From NCBI GenBank assembly GCA_905116865.2, contig CAJHNH020002791.1:520169-584168 (forward strand): a stretch of 64,000 nucleotides of DNA, read 5' to 3'. Positions 1 to 10,671 of the stretch are shown one piece after another (position 1 is the stretch's first letter; each line of letters begins with the position of its first letter). The position numbers were made by a program, and so were the translations under genes. Origin of the DNA: Candidula unifasciata. Lineage: Eukaryota > Mollusca > Gastropoda > Stylommatophora > Geomitridae. Under the pieces are notes generated by a model. The model worked only from the letters and a program-made list of their open reading frames with translations, did no database searches and was not told where the DNA came from.

Positions 1-164
1 CTTTACCCTTGGTCCACTTTAACTTATTTATTTTTCCCTCCAAAGCTCAACATTAGTGATTCTGTCATTCCATTTAATTCCATTTATTAACCAGTAAATA
101 AATGTTTGTAGTTTATTAGTACATGTCTTAGTTGTTCTCCACGTTTCCGCTCCACACAACAGTG
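1..164. other. unannotated left edge
   Basis: AT-rich sequence with no recognisable gene or repeat. It runs into the pyrimidine microsatellite that follows. Confidence 0.4.
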
Positions 165-227
165 CTTCTTCTTCTTCTTTTTCTTCTTCTTCTTCTTCTT
201 CTTCTTCTTCTTCTTCTTCTTCTTCTT

Positions 228-306
<79 letters not shown>

Positions 307-313
307 GTATTAA

Positions 314-371
<58 letters not shown>
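165..371. repeat. (TTC)n then (TTA)n microsatellite
   Basis: About 90 bp of TTC repeats pass into about 115 bp of TTA repeats. The tract abuts the tail end of a minus-strand GAA-tailed retroposon, so on that element's strand it reads as an extended (GAA)n/(TAA)n tail. Long Asn, Lys, Leu or Ile ORFs here are low-complexity artefacts. Confidence 0.95.
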
Positions 372-372
<1 letters not shown>

Positions 373-655
373 GTTTCCTTCACGCGTTCACAGGCCGTAA
401 ACTCAGGTGGAAAAGTTCTGGTTGTTCATCCAGCTCTGGACTTTAGACTTGTTCCAGAACCTGAGTGTTGCGTACACATCCGTTTTACAGATCTGACCTA
501 TTTGTATGTCGACTGTTGGTTTCTTGCCTTTCAGACAGATGCACTTCGAAGGTAAGCTCCAATTAGTCGACTCTTACAACATGCCTTTTCGGGAGGCTGT
601 GGGTCTATTCTTGTTTTCCCTACAATGGGTCCATGGAACCCACACGTGTGAGAAC
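372..655 (-). mobile_element. GAA-tailed retroposon copy
   Basis: This is a dispersed repeat of about 285-295 bp found at least 14 times in the window. Landmarks shared by the copies, in plus order, are a 'ctgtaaactc' start, 'gttccagaac ctgag', 'ttttacagatctga', the small hairpin region 'cctctcaggcagatgcac', 'gtcgactcttac' and a 'ggaacccaca' end. The copy at 56746-57030 has a clean target-site duplication and shows that the element reads 'ggttccaggg...' to a 3' (GAA)n tail, so this copy is on the minus strand. No protein is encoded, and I saw no clear tRNA-type A or B boxes. Confidence 0.8.
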
Positions 656-744
656 AACAGTGTGTATGTGTGTGTGTTGTCCATCAAGATGATGATGACC
701 ACTCTTTTTCATCAAGTATGAGTACGAAGATGACTGATGAAGCC

Positions 745-1775
745 GATGCGGGCCCGAAAAGTTATTGGACAGTGAGGACAGGGAATGAGCTGTGCCAGGG
801 AGGGGATCTCCTGCAGTCGCCTTTCAGTCCATCCTTTTCTTAAATTAATAAGTCTTGCTGTTCTGTTTGTTTCACATGTAGCCGCGCCCTTGTGTAGAGT
901 TGCATGCCATGCATTTCATTTGAGAAGCAGCCTCCCAATTGGTGTCATTCATTCCAAATGCTTTGAGTGAAGACTTCAAGGTGTCCTTAAAGCGTTTCTT
1001 TTGCCCGCCTTGGAAACGTTTCCCATTTTGCAGCTCACCACATAAGAATTTTTATTTTGGGGGGGGGGGGGGGGAAGGGGGCCTGTGATCTGGTATGCGT
1101 GGCACTTGACCAGCCCAACTAATTTGATACTGCATCTGTAGAATATGGATGCTGGGCATGGCTGCATTCTCAAGGACTACGGTATCAGGTACTTTGTCTT
1201 GCCATCGGATCTGCATTAGTTTCCTAAGGCAGGCTGTGTGAAAGTGGTTTAACTTTCTAGCCTGGCGCTGGTATACAGTCCATGTTTCGCAGGCGTACAG
1301 CAGTGTAGTTAATACAACTGCTATGTATACTTTAAGCTTTGTCTGCAGGGTTATGCCACTTCTGTTCCAAATATTTTTGTACAATCTGCCAAAAGCAACG
1401 CTAGTCCTAGAGATCCTTGCATTTACTTCGTCATCAATTGTGGCGCTCTGTGAAAGGGTGCTGCCTAGATAAGTAAATTTACTGACAACGTTTAATCTGT
1501 GGCCACTCCCTGTGATATCGGGCTCGATGTATCTTTGCCCTGGGGCTGGCTTGTGCATGGCTACAGTTTTATCTTTGTTGATAGTGAGCCCAAAGTTTTA
1601 CAGGCATCACTGAATTTATCGTTGTTGCTGCATATCCGCTTCTGTGAAGGGCACAGTCGTCGGCAAACAGGAGCTCCGTGATGGTGTCTGGTTTAGTTTT
1701 CCTTTTTGCTTTAAGTCTCCTGAGATTGAACAACAATACATCTCTCTTCCGCCTTTCTATCCCCCAATGGAGCAT
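745..1775 (-). pseudogene. RTE-like LINE, 3' reverse transcriptase fragment
   Basis: Minus-strand fragment of a non-LTR retrotransposon. Reading from 1720 down there is an RT catalytic segment (LLFADDCALH), then after a frame change YLGSTLSQ, the linker 'LLYACETWTVYQRQARKLNHFHTACLRKLMQIRWQDKVPD', and a C-terminal part with 'GKRFQGGQKKRFKDTLKSSLKAFG' around 1020-960. This order is typical of the RTE-like elements common in fish and molluscs. It is interrupted by a 16-base G run (1059-1074), stops and frameshifts, and the 5' part is missing. It is dead. Confidence 0.8.
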
Positions 1776-2031
1776 AGGCCCTCAACCAACTCACGCCAAG
1801 TCGTTCTATCCTTCGCCATTGCATGGAGCTCTCTCCGTGTCCTCCCCATCTTCCTGAATTCATTCTCCAGCTCTCTTCTCCATGTGACTTATCCATGGTT
1901 AGTTGGTTTTTGTGGCTATGGTTTTTACAGGATGAGGTAGCCGACCTCAAGCTCAACCCTACCCTTAGTCGCCTCTTACGACATGCCTGGTAGGGTGCAG
2001 TGTCACTATTCTTTGCTTCCCGTGAGGGCCA
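1776..2031 (-). repeat. dispersed repeat debris
   Basis: Sequence related to a LINE 3' end: the translated piece 'WLRAYAPLGDRK' recurs at 8894-8940 as 'WLRAYAPLWERR'. It is followed by a segment (about 1941-2020) that is similar, on the opposite strand, to 8420-8520. No gene. Confidence 0.5.
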
Positions 2032-2160
2032 CGGTGACACAGGGGCGGATATGACACATACTAGGCATTCATGTATCTCCATCTCTATCAGGCCCCGGTG
2101 ACACAGGGGCGGATATGAGACATACTAGGCATTCATGTATCTCCATCTTAATCTGGCCCC
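2032..2160. repeat. 64-bp tandem duplication
   Basis: Two adjacent copies of a 64-bp unit starting 'cggtgacacaggggc' at 2032 and 2096 differ at only a few bases. Confidence 0.85.
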
Positions 2161-2629
2161 GGTGAAGCCTGGAATTTTTTTACGAGGACTTCCAGTAATT
2201 TTCCCTGGTCTCCAAGTAGTGAGATCTGACGCCCCTGTGTATTGTTGCGCACGTGAAAAATTCCTTTGGCAGTTGAAATTGAAAAGAGTAGCCTAACGAC
2301 GTTGCCCGGGCAAAATTTGGAGTTAAAAATCTACCCAAGTATTTCAGGATCCTCGCCGATGTAACGGAGTCCGTGCACTGCGTTGAGCTGTTTCAGACTC
2401 TGAGTTAGACGTAAAACGGAGCACTGATGGGTTACACCCGTGTGCCATGATGTTGATCAGCTGTGTATACCAATAAACCAAACCCACATAGGGACATTTA
2501 TGATACTGCTGTGAAAAGTTTTGTTCCATACGTTGTAGTCGCGTCCCAGTTTTTCGTTATTTTAAAGCCCCACCCCGGCTGTAGTCGGGGGTTCTAATAT
2601 AACGTAACGGTTGAACAAGAATACCTAGG
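2161..2629. other. unrecognised stretch with a dispersed hairpin
   Basis: No gene found. The hairpin at 2573-2590 (CCCCGGC stem, TGTA loop) recurs in changed form at 11001-11018 in a similar context. Confidence 0.4.
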
Positions 2630-2950
2630 ACAGCCAAAAAGAGCAACCAAGAGGTTTTGAAAGAGGCGGGAGCCCGAAGACAGCTGCTTATCACAGACAT
2701 CAGAAGGAGACAGTCATCATTTTTCGGTCATGTTATGAGAAGAGGGAAATAGAACATGTTGTGACCACTGGAAAGACCTGGAAGGAGGGATAGAGAAAGA
2801 CAACGAGAGAAGATGCTTGACAGTCTTGTTGCATGGCAGGGAGGTGTGTCAGCACACAAACTGATACATGCTGCAGGAGATCGTGGATTGTGGAGAAGCA
2901 TGATCGCCCACGCCAGTCGGCAAGGCACCTGATGATGGTGATGATGATGG
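2630..2950 (+). pseudogene. RTE-like LINE 3' end
   Basis: Closely similar to the end of the larger copy at 34485-35370. Reading plus there are remnants of 'RRRQSSFFGHVMRR', 'EHVVTTGK' and 'REKMLDSLVAWQGGVSAH', then 'CAAGGCACCTGATGATG' and an (ATG)n-like tail. It is 5'-truncated and frameshifted. Confidence 0.8.
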
Positions 2951-3689
2951 TTGAATGAGTTTTCTCGGACTTGTGACCGTGTGATTCTCATCCAAATGAT
3001 GGCCCTTTGTGTTACCGGGTATTGATCGCTACTTATACGGTCCCGGCGCGTGTCAAAGACACAGATTAAATAATGTGGGTTACAAAATGACACTGGTATC
3101 TAATAGAAGGTTTTTGGATGAAATTATAGGTACAAAATTATTCTTGAGATTTTGAAGTACAGGTATGGGTTAAAATGGGGCATTCGTTTCTGAAAAATTC
3201 AAATAAAGTGTGAGTAAAAACATTTCCTAGATGTTGGGTAATATTGTTGGCACCTTGCCATCTGTTCAGACGATTGTGTCATGTGTTACAGAGAGGCATG
3301 ACAGAAGACAGTCACTTAGGGCAAGGGATGAATTAACGCCTCTCCGTAGCATAGTGTTTGACAATACGACACCATGTGTTGCCAACGCAGCAGGTCCCAC
3401 CCTCGACCTGCTTTGTTTACTAGAAAGAAAGGGTAACACCAATTGTTTTGAATAAAGCTTGCTGCAAAAATGTTGAGGAAAGGGTAAGTGTTAAAAATAT
3501 GGCATTCACATGTGGGATAAGAGGGTAAAAAATGTGAGCAAGAATATGGTACTGGCCATAGAAGCTCCGGGATAAACAAAAATCACTCAAATCTGAGATT
3601 TTATTGATGAAGTATGAATAAAAAAAAGCACTTACCTCCGAGATGCCGGAATAATAGTTGTCCCATCACTTCTTAGATGTTATAATCAA
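2951..3689. other. unrecognised stretch
   Basis: AT-rich. Short ORFs on both strands lack motifs. Two imperfect repeats of 'aaaatatggcattc' or 'aaaatggggcattcgttt' type suggest an old minisatellite or MITE, but I cannot place it. Confidence 0.3.
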
Positions 3690-3696
3690 AGTATCT

Positions 3697-4072
3697 TTTT
3701 CTTCTTCTTCTTCTTCTTCTTCTTCTTCTTCTTCTTCTTCTTCTTCTTCTTCTTCTTCTTCTTCTTCTTCTTCTTCTTCTTCTTCTTCTTCTTCTTCTTC
3801 TTCTTCTTCTTCTTCTTCTACTTCTTCTTCTTCTTCTCCTTCTTCTTCTTCTTCTTCTTCTTCTTCTTCTCTTCTTCTTTTACTACTTCTTCTTCTACTA
3901 ACTACTACTACTACTACTATAACCTCTTCTTCTTCTTCTTCTTCTTTCTTCTTCTTCTTCTTCTTCTTCTTCTTCTTCTTCTTCTTCTTCTTCTTCTTCT
4001 TCTTCTTCTTCTTCTCTTTCTTCTTCTTCTTCTTCTTCTTCTTCTTCTTCTTCTTCTTCTTCTTTCTGATAC
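3697..4072. repeat. large (TTC)n microsatellite
   Basis: About 375 bp of TTC repeats with CTT, CTA and CTC interruptions, followed by a T run and then a minus-strand GAA-tailed retroposon. It is best explained as that element's expanded tail. Confidence 0.95.
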
Positions 4073-4116
4073 AATGTTAGATAGGCATGTATGCGCATTT
4101 TTTTTTTTTTTTTTTT

Positions 4117-4335
4117 TTGTAAATTAAGTTCGTTCATTCGTGTTTTATGGTAATTGGCTGTAAATCCTGTGGAAAGTTCTGGAGCCTACTTTTGGACTGT
4201 AGCCTTGTTCAAGAGTTTAAGTACTGTATTAACATTCATTTTACAGATCTGGCTTATCTGCCTGCAGACTGTTGGTCGTCGCCTCTCAGGCAGATGTACT
4301 ACTTCAAAGCAAATGTCGATCCTGTCTGATTTGGC
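4117..4335 (-). mobile_element. GAA-tailed retroposon copy, partial
   Basis: It carries the family landmarks 'ggctgtaaat', 'tggaaagttctgg', 'ttttacagatctggctta' and 'gcctctcaggcagatgtact'. Its 5' part is missing. Confidence 0.75.
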
Positions 4336-4424
4336 TTAGCTGCGGTTGGAAACGTGTTTCAAGCATGTCTTGTCCAATATCATACATTAGCCCCGGTTCC
4401 GGCGTATATGAGTAAATCGTCAGT

Positions 4425-4700
4425 TGTGGTTCAGCATTTCGGTTCTTTATCAATATTTTACCCCAAATGACGTCACAGGACAGTCCAACATTTTAGAGAG
4501 TGGAAAGACCGGGTTTCCCGGCTTTCTGATGCTTTTAACGACCCCAAAACATCTAGAACTGGCCCTAACCCCAACCCACCTACGTCCCACGAGAGAGGGC
4601 AGCTGGGTCCCACGAATGCATGCAGCCTATCTACCACCCCCTGAAATATTAGACTGTCCCGTGACCTGTGGATTTCCCCTGTTTGGGGTAGGATATTAAT
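4425..4700 (+). repeat. dispersed repeat related to 11190-11935
   Basis: It shares, in opposite orientation, the segment 'ttttaacgaccccaaaac', 'ggccctaaccccaaccc' and 'ggggtaggatattaataaagc' with the duplicated block at 11190-11935, but is clearly more diverged. Coding capacity was not recognised. Confidence 0.7.
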
Positions 4701-4990
4701 AAAGCAGTAGCATTTCTGCCTCCCGATCAAAATATAAGAACAAACGGGGCACTCACCTCCATGATGTTTGTTTGGGATACATGTAATAATACAGTAGACA
4801 CGACACTCGCTTTTAAGATAATAGTATGGGTAAAGACACGACACTCACTTCTGAGGTTTTAGGATAGTTGTAAAAGTGTTTCAGTAGGTCCGGAGACTTT
4901 CTACCGTCTGGGTAGATAAAAATCCTGTTCTGAATCTCGGAACATCTATGTGTGACAGGGTTCATTGACAAAACAGAACATTATAGGCAC

Positions 4991-4995
<5 letters not shown>

Positions 4996-5035
<40 letters not shown>

Positions 5036-5238
5036 AATAAGTAATAATACTTTTTCTCCTCCTACTTTCTTCTTCTTCTTCTTCTTCTTCTTCTTCTTCT
5101 TCTTCTTCTTCTTCTTCTTCTTCTTCTTCTTCTTCTTCTTCTTTTTTTTTTTTCTTCTTCTTCTTCTTCTTCTTCTTCTTCTTCTTCTTCTTCTTCTTCT
5201 TCTTCTTCTTCTTCTTCTTCTTCTTCATCATCATCATA
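4996..5238. repeat. (TAA)n and (TTC)n microsatellites
   Basis: An ATA/TAA tract (4996-5033) and a TTC tract (about 5068-5226) ending in ATC repeats. They sit at the tail end of the minus-strand GAA-tailed element that follows. Confidence 0.95.
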
Positions 5239-5271
5239 TCAATATCTTTTTTTTTTCAGTTTCCTCTCCTC

Positions 5272-5440
5272 CTGCTTAGCCTTCACATTCTGTAAACGTT
5301 TGCGGAAAGTTCTAGTTATTCGTCCACTTCTGGACTTTAGTCTTATTAGAAAACTCCAGTTCTGCATGCACATGCATTATATATATCTAGCTTATTTGTA
5401 TGCAATCTGTTAGTTCCTTGCATTGCATGAAGTTTAAACG
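5272..5440 (-). mobile_element. GAA-tailed retroposon copy, partial
   Basis: A diverged copy retaining 'ttctgtaaac', 'cggaaagttctagttattcgtccacttctgg' in pieces, and 'ttatttgtatgcaatctgtt'. It is truncated before the hairpin region. Confidence 0.65.
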
Positions 5441-5960
5441 GCTGAATTCGACAAAAGCTAAAGATAATATAGACAGGGCAATTAATATGATTTGTTCAAA
5501 AATATAATCACGTTATGATGATTTACAAAGTACAAAAAAATCGCTGGATTCCAAAATAGCTTCATATCGTTTTGGTTTACAAAAGGAGGTTAGACTGCTG
5601 AATTCCATATTTCAGCCAAAAGATCGGTACTTAATTTATAACTTAACCCTGACGTCACGACTACGTCACGGGAGACAATCCTAATAAATTCTAGGGTTCA
5701 AAAGATCGTGTTGTATTCAAAATATTCAAGCACTTAAATCTGAAACTTAAGCTAATAAATTATAAGTTAACTTCATTCCATTATTGTCTTTCAAGAAAAT
5801 TAAGCAAATGGAATTTCAAACAGTAAAGTCAATCATATGTCAATCATTTGTTTGCAGAGTTTTAGGTTTTCAGTGTAATAACTAAATTATCTGACGTGAG
5901 TGGTGCTATTAAGAAAGTTCAATATTTTAATCTCTAGGAAGTTGAACGTCGAATTAAAAA
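5441..5960. other. unrecognised AT-rich stretch
   Basis: No gene or repeat recognised. Two segments ('ttcaaaatattcaagc' near 5715 and 'attccaaaatagcttc' near 5548) look alike, which may mean an old duplication. Confidence 0.3.
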
Positions 5961-6035
5961 TCGACATGATAGCTCCGTCCTCATCTTCAGCAGCAAGCGA
6001 AGACTTCCAGTTCTGATGGTTGTGATGAGGTGCTT
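5961..6035 (-). pseudogene. RNase H LINE, 3' terminal scrap
   Basis: It matches the conserved 3' coding end ('SLAAEDEDGA' in one frame) of the RNase H-bearing LINE family seen more fully at 14816-15670. Only about 70 bp remain. Confidence 0.6.
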
Positions 6036-6378
6036 TGCATGGTCTCCAGGAGTACATGGTGCCAAGCAGAAATTTCATGCGACAAGCGACGGCACGAGAT
6101 ACTTGTGACTGGTCGAGTAACCGAGGGAAAGCCCGAGCTAGACTCGTGGTCAGTTGCTTACCAGAAGTGGTAGAAAACAGTTATGTTAATAGAGGAAATA
6201 GTTCTAATGTCGTATGACTGACCAGTGTTATAATAGGTCAGAAGCGATGGAAGTGTGAATAATTGTTGGAGCATGTTGAATAAATGCAACAGAATAAACT
6301 GACAGCATGTACAAGGAAGCTAAGCGGCATTTGTGTTATCAGTCCTAGACAGTAGAAGAAGAGCAAGTAACAGCAGTA

Positions 6379-7766
6379 CTACAAGCCAGCTATAACACAA
6401 GCCAGCTATAACACAAGCCAGCTATAATACAAGCCAGCTATAACACAAGCCAGCTATAACACAAGCCAGCTATAACACAATCCAGCTATAACACAAGCCA
6501 GCTATAATACAAGCCAGCTATAATACAAGCCAGCTATAACACAAGCCAGCTATAACACAAGCCAGCTATAACACAATCCAGCTATAACACAAGCCAGCTA
6601 TAATACAAGCCAGCTATAACACAAGCCAGCTATAACACAAGCCAGCTATAATACAAGCCAGCTATAACACAAGCCAGCTATAACACAAGCCAGCTATAAC
6701 ACAAGCCAGCTATAATACAAGCCAGCTATAATACAAGCCAGCTATAACACAAGCCAGCTATAACACAAGCCAGCTATAACACAATCCAGCTATAACACAA
6801 GCCAGCTATAATACAAGCCAGCTATAACACAATCCAGCTATAACACAAGCCAGCTATAATACAAGCCAGCTATAACACAAGCCAGCTATAATACAAGCCA
6901 GCTATAATACAAGCCAGCTATAACACAAGCCAGCTATAACACAAGCCAGCTATAACACAATCCAGCTATAACACAAGCCAGCTATAACACAAGCCAGCTA
7001 TAACACAATCCAGCTATAACACAAGCCAGCTATAACACAAGCCAGCTATAACACAAGCCAGCTATAACACAATCCAGCTATAACACAAGCCAGCTATAAC
7101 ACAAGCCAGCTATAACACAAGCCAGCTATAACACAAGCCAGCTATAATACAAGCCAGCTATAATACAAGCCAGCTATAACACAAGTCAGCTATAACACAA
7201 ACCAGCTATAATACAAGCCAGCTATAACACAAGCCAGCTATAACACAAACCAGCTATAACACACGCCAGCTATAATACAAGCCAGCTATAATACAAGCCA
7301 GCTATAACACAAGCCAGCTATAACACAAACCAGCTATAATACAAGCCAGCTATAACACAAACCAGCTATAACATACGCCAGCTATAATACAAGCCAGCTA
7401 TAATACAAGCCAGCTATAATACAAGCCAGCTATAACACAAGCCAGCTATAACACAAACCAGCTATAATACAAGCCAGCTATAACACAAACCAGCTATAAC
7501 ACACGCCAGCTATAATACAAGCCAGCTATAATACAAGCCAGCTATAACACAAGCCAGCTATAACACAAACCAGCTATAATACAAGCCAGCTATAACACAA
7601 ACCAGCTATAACACAAGCCAGCTATAACACAAACCAGCTATAATACAAGCCAGCTATAACACAAACCAGCTATAACACAAGCCAGCTATAACACAAACCA
7701 GCTATAACACAAGCCAGCTATAACACAAGCCAGCTATAACACAAGCCAGTTATAATACAAGCCAGC
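6379..7766. repeat. 16-bp minisatellite, about 87 copies
   Basis: The array is built from 'ataacacaagccagct' (16 bp). Variants differ mainly at the AC/AT of 'aacaca' or 'aataca' and at the g of 'aagcc' (aatcc, aaacc, acgcc). The 'aatcc' form is confined to the left part (to about 7085). The 'aaacc' and 'acgcc' forms occur only from about 7196 on. Such regional variants show local homogenisation. There is no protein-coding logic. It lies downstream of exon 3 of the TMEM179-like gene and may be in its next intron. Confidence 0.97.
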
Positions 7767-7914
7767 ACCATTAAATGGTACCAGTAACTGTCTGATTGTA
7801 CATCTCTCGGAAGTTCGAGTCTTAGACTGTGAACTTCGTACCATATATATGTATTCTACAAGAATAAATTTAATAATATGAATTTAAAAAAAAATTACAT
7901 AACACAACACTCAC

Positions 7915-8061
7915 TCTTGTATGTGCGCGCCTTTGTCTTTGCCTGCCAAAAACCCATCGCATGTCTCCTTAATGCCGACACTTAGGACACAAGAAACCAC
8001 CAGCATGAGTACCACAATGACAGCCGAGAGTACGAGGAACGGCAATACCCACATCTGGTAT
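7915..8061 (-). CDS. TMEM179-like membrane protein, exon 3
   Basis: The exon starts after a CAG acceptor (8063-8062) and ends at a GTGAGT donor (7914-7909). It takes up phase 2 from exon 2 (GG + A) and encodes a hydrophobic helix, 'MWVLPFLVLSAVIVVLMLVVSCVLSVG', then 'TCDGF'. That helix followed by a Cys matches the third transmembrane segment of TMEM179B, where the family has a long aliphatic helix ending in 'G(T/F).(S/M).C'. A TGA overlaps the donor, so an unspliced message would end here. Splicing on to an exon for the fourth helix is expected, but no such exon was found in 1-7914. The exon structure is seen directly. The family name rests on motif spacing recalled from vertebrate TMEM179 and TMEM179B. 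Confidence 0.75.
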
Positions 8062-8171
8062 CTGGGCATCGACAAACATGGGTTAATTTCATTATAAATC
8101 TCTGTGTGTGGGTTCCAGGACCCCATGGGGGGGGGGGGATAAACCCACTGCCTCCTGAACAAGCATGTAAT

Positions 8172-8393
8172 GTTTGTTTGTTTTGTTTTAGTATCCAGAA
8201 GCCATGAGTTGTTAACCCTTAGGCTCGGTATTATGGATATCGCAACCTTTCGGCCTTGATTCCATTGTAAATACCGTAAATCTGCCATAATGTGGCTTTT
8301 CTGCCTACCCCCGGGATTGAACCCGGACCACAAGGAGTTCGTCACCCGGTCACCGCGCAAACCGGTTTAGCCAACTACGCTAGAGAGCCGGGC
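8172..8393 (-). mobile_element. tRNA-derived SINE with 13-bp target-site duplication
   Basis: On the minus strand the head reads 'CTCTAGCGTAGTTGGCTAAA' (A-box-like), then 'GGGTTCAATCCC' (B box), a unique body ('ggaatcaaggccgaaaggtt') and an (AAAC)n tail. It is flanked by 'acaagcatgtaat' at 8159-8171 and 8394-8406. A second copy is at 59136-59351. It is a SINE and not a functional tRNA gene. Confidence 0.92.
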
Positions 8394-8406
8394 ACAAGCA
8401 TGTAAT

Positions 8407-8540
8407 AGAATTCGTGCCTGTGTCTTATCAGGGCCCTCGCGGGAAGCAAAGAACACTAACACTGTATTCTACCACCAGGCGTTTCGCAAGAGGCAAAAGT
8501 AGGGTTGGGCTTGGATACCTCATTCTTCTAACAGAAGAAA
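8407..8540 (+). repeat. dispersed repeat shared with 1941-2020
   Basis: 'cctcgcgggaagcaaagaacactaa' and 'aggcaaaagtagggttggg' (in pieces) match the opposite strand of 1941-2020. No coding sequence. Confidence 0.6.
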
Positions 8541-8681
8541 GATAACACGGTGTGGAGAACGCCGAAAGGAGTTCGGATCTTCGCGAACCTTCTTTCACCT
8601 TGGAAAATCTTCAGAACTGGCAGCTGGAAGGTTAAAACTTCACACGATGTAGGAAAAACACCAAAAGGCAGAAGGAAGAAA

Positions 8682-8687
<6 letters not shown>

Positions 8688-8726
<39 letters not shown>

Positions 8727-8727
8727 C

Positions 8728-8758
<31 letters not shown>

Positions 8759-8777
8759 ACCGACACGCACACGCACA

Positions 8778-8809
<32 letters not shown>

Positions 8810-8810
8810 C
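8688..8810. repeat. (CA)n and (GA)n microsatellite
   Basis: About 105 bp of CA repeats with CG interruptions, followed by a short GA run. Confidence 0.97.
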
Positions 8811-8889
8811 AAGGGATTTAGAGACTGCATTCAAAAAGACAGGGAAGGCATGGGGTCATCTGTATGCAATAACAAAGGTTAGAAAGAGT

Positions 8890-9165
8890 AGGCGTGAGTT
8901 GGCTTAGGGCCTACGCTCCATTGTGGGAAAGAAGGCAGAAGAAGATTAGAATTCGACTAATTAGGAATTTTTTTTCTTCAAAGTCGGAGTGCATCTGCCT
9001 CAGAGGCATGGAACCAAAAGATTTGTACACACACAAAACGGACAGATCTGTAAAACGGATGTGCATGCAGAACTGAAGTTCTGAAACAAGACCAAAGTGC
9101 AGAAATGGACGAAGAACCAGAACTTTCCGCTGGAGTTTATAGCCTGAGAACACGAAGAAGAAAGA
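8890..9165 (+). mobile_element. GAA-tailed retroposon copy
   Basis: A plus-strand copy. It contains 'gtgcatctgcct', 'acagatctgtaaaac', 'gttctgaaacaagacc' and 'cagaactttccgctgga', and ends 'cacgaagaagaaagaa' as a short GAA tail. Confidence 0.75.
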
Positions 9166-9279
9166 ATTGTAAATATGTGGGTCGCTGGGTGGCAAAAACC
9201 AGTGTGTCGCACTTACCATGACATTGGCGCATCCATTTACGGTGCGCTATTCAGTTGTGTACATATCTAAAAAAAAAAT

Positions 9280-9655
9280 AACTACGTGTGAAATGCAATG
9301 TCTCCGAAGAGTCACCAACAATACACGAAGAGACATAGTCACAAACGTCAGCATTAGAGACAAAGTTGGAACAAGAGCATGCATGGAACATATTGAAAGA
9401 CAGAGAATGAAGTGGTTTGGCCATTTAGTAAGAATGCAACCGGGTCAGATTGCCTATAAGGCCTTTTACAGTAGAACATAGGGAAGAAAGGCCAGAGGAA
9501 GACCCAGAAAAAAAAGGAAAGATGGAGTAGCTGAATACGGCCAGAAGATCCAGAAAACGGTCACTCAAATCACGCGAGAGGCACAAAACAAATATTTTAA
9601 ACTGGGCTGCAACCCGGTAAAAGTGAAGAAGACAATAGATAGATAGATAGATTCA
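9280..9655 (+). pseudogene. RTE-like LINE 3' end with (GATA)n tail
   Basis: The translation shows 'MQCLRRVTNNTRRDIVTNVSIRDKVGTRACMEHIERQRMKWFGHLVRMQPGQIAYKAFYSRT', a stop, then 'GRKARGRPRKKRKDGV'. This is the usual C-terminus of RTE-like elements (RMKWFGHLVRM). The copy ends in four GATA units at 9636-9651. It is 5'-truncated. Confidence 0.85.
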
Positions 9656-9659
9656 GTTG

Positions 9660-9950
9660 TGTAGCGACGTCCGTGGCTTAGGCGTTGGGAGTCCGACTCG
9701 TAATTCCAACGTACCGCGATCGAAACTACTGCTGGCTGCGTTGAATTTGTATCGTGGTATGGGGCGTTGCAGGTCGACCCTGCCTAAATTGGGTACCAGG
9801 ATGGTTGTCCTGGGGAAGTAAAGACGACAGGCGTAATGCTGTCCACATTACCCACCAAGTGCCGATTGGTCTGTAAAAATATGGGGTATTCTTCCCATAT
9901 ACCCAATGCGCCTAAAGGCGTGAAAAGGGATCTTTACTTTTTTTTTGACT
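9660..9950 (+). mobile_element. SINE-A body with a different tRNA-like head
   Basis: The head 'cgacgtccgtggcttaggcgttg' resembles that of SINE-B (15703). The body from 'caggtcgaccctgcc' to 'cgcctaaaggcgtgaaaaggg' is the common SINE-A body ending in a T-rich stretch. It suggests that heads are exchanged between SINE families. Confidence 0.8.
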
Positions 9951-10420
9951 TTTTTGTTTCGGTTGTATAGTCATAACACGCCGCCATTCCGATACTAATT
10001 TTTGTAGCTTGGGCACACACATAATAACAAGTAAATATTTTATTGTTGACTTGTATTTAAAATGAATTTGTTGTGTTTTTACCTAAAAAAGCGTTATAAT
10101 AATGAAACATGAATACTGGGTCAGAATTCCTTTTTCCAACCAAAAGTCCTCCAGTCCCGTGTGGTAGATTTTCTCCATATGATGGCAGTCTTCGAAATGC
10201 CGCCCCTAATGGCTTCGCGCTGTCAGATCCAAAGTGCAAATTTTATTTTGATTTCGCGTCTTATGCCGCTTCCCTTTATGGTGCCGCCTGATGCGGCCGA
10301 GTCTAAATATCACAGCAGGGCGGGCACAGCTCTGGGTATTATGAATCAAGTCAAGTAACAGAATGTGTATTGGTTGGCAATTCCATAGTTGTGAGATTTC
10401 AAGTTGTGCGATAGACATGG
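9951..10420. other. unrecognised stretch
   Basis: No gene found. Short ORFs on both strands have no recognisable motif. Confidence 0.3.
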
Positions 10421-10640
10421 CCAATAAGACACCTTTTTTGTGGGTGCCTAGTTGACCATGCTCTTAGTGCACTTGTATTCATGGCGAGGCGCAGACGCCG
10501 TCTGGGGATGACAGGTTCATTTCCAGGCACGGTAACTATAGCTTTCGATTTTTATGTTGCCTAGTGTGTTCTTCTATCTTTCTACTTCTTTCTATAATTG
10601 CCGACCAATACACTTCCTGTTACTTGATTAATTCTAATAT
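10421..10640. repeat. dispersed repeat, also at 13677-13860
   Basis: It shares 'agacatggccaat', 'gcctagttg', 'cgatttttatgttg', 'ctagtgtgt' and 'cttctatctttctacttctttct' in order with 13677-13860. The repeat is non-coding. Confidence 0.8.
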
Positions 10641-10671
10641 TTAACGGCCTCAACGGTTTCCCCTCTGTTTG

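Noticed and set aside
3658..4137. Ser/Phe and Glu-rich ORFs
   Set aside because: Translation of a TTC microsatellite.
6379..7766. CRISPR array
   Set aside because: The unit is 16 bp with no spacers, in a eukaryotic context with no cas genes.
5887..7800. 16-bp array as an insertion splitting one RNase H LINE scrap
   Set aside because: Scraps occur on both sides (5961-6035 and 7776-7800), but the intervening unique sequence and the poor match at the break do not prove that they were once joined.
8335..8395. tRNA gene on the minus strand
   Set aside because: A and B boxes are present, but the sequence continues into a SINE body with (AAAC)n tail and TSD, and no cloverleaf with paired acceptor ends can be drawn. 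The same holds for 12870, 14430, 36180, 49374 and 59136.
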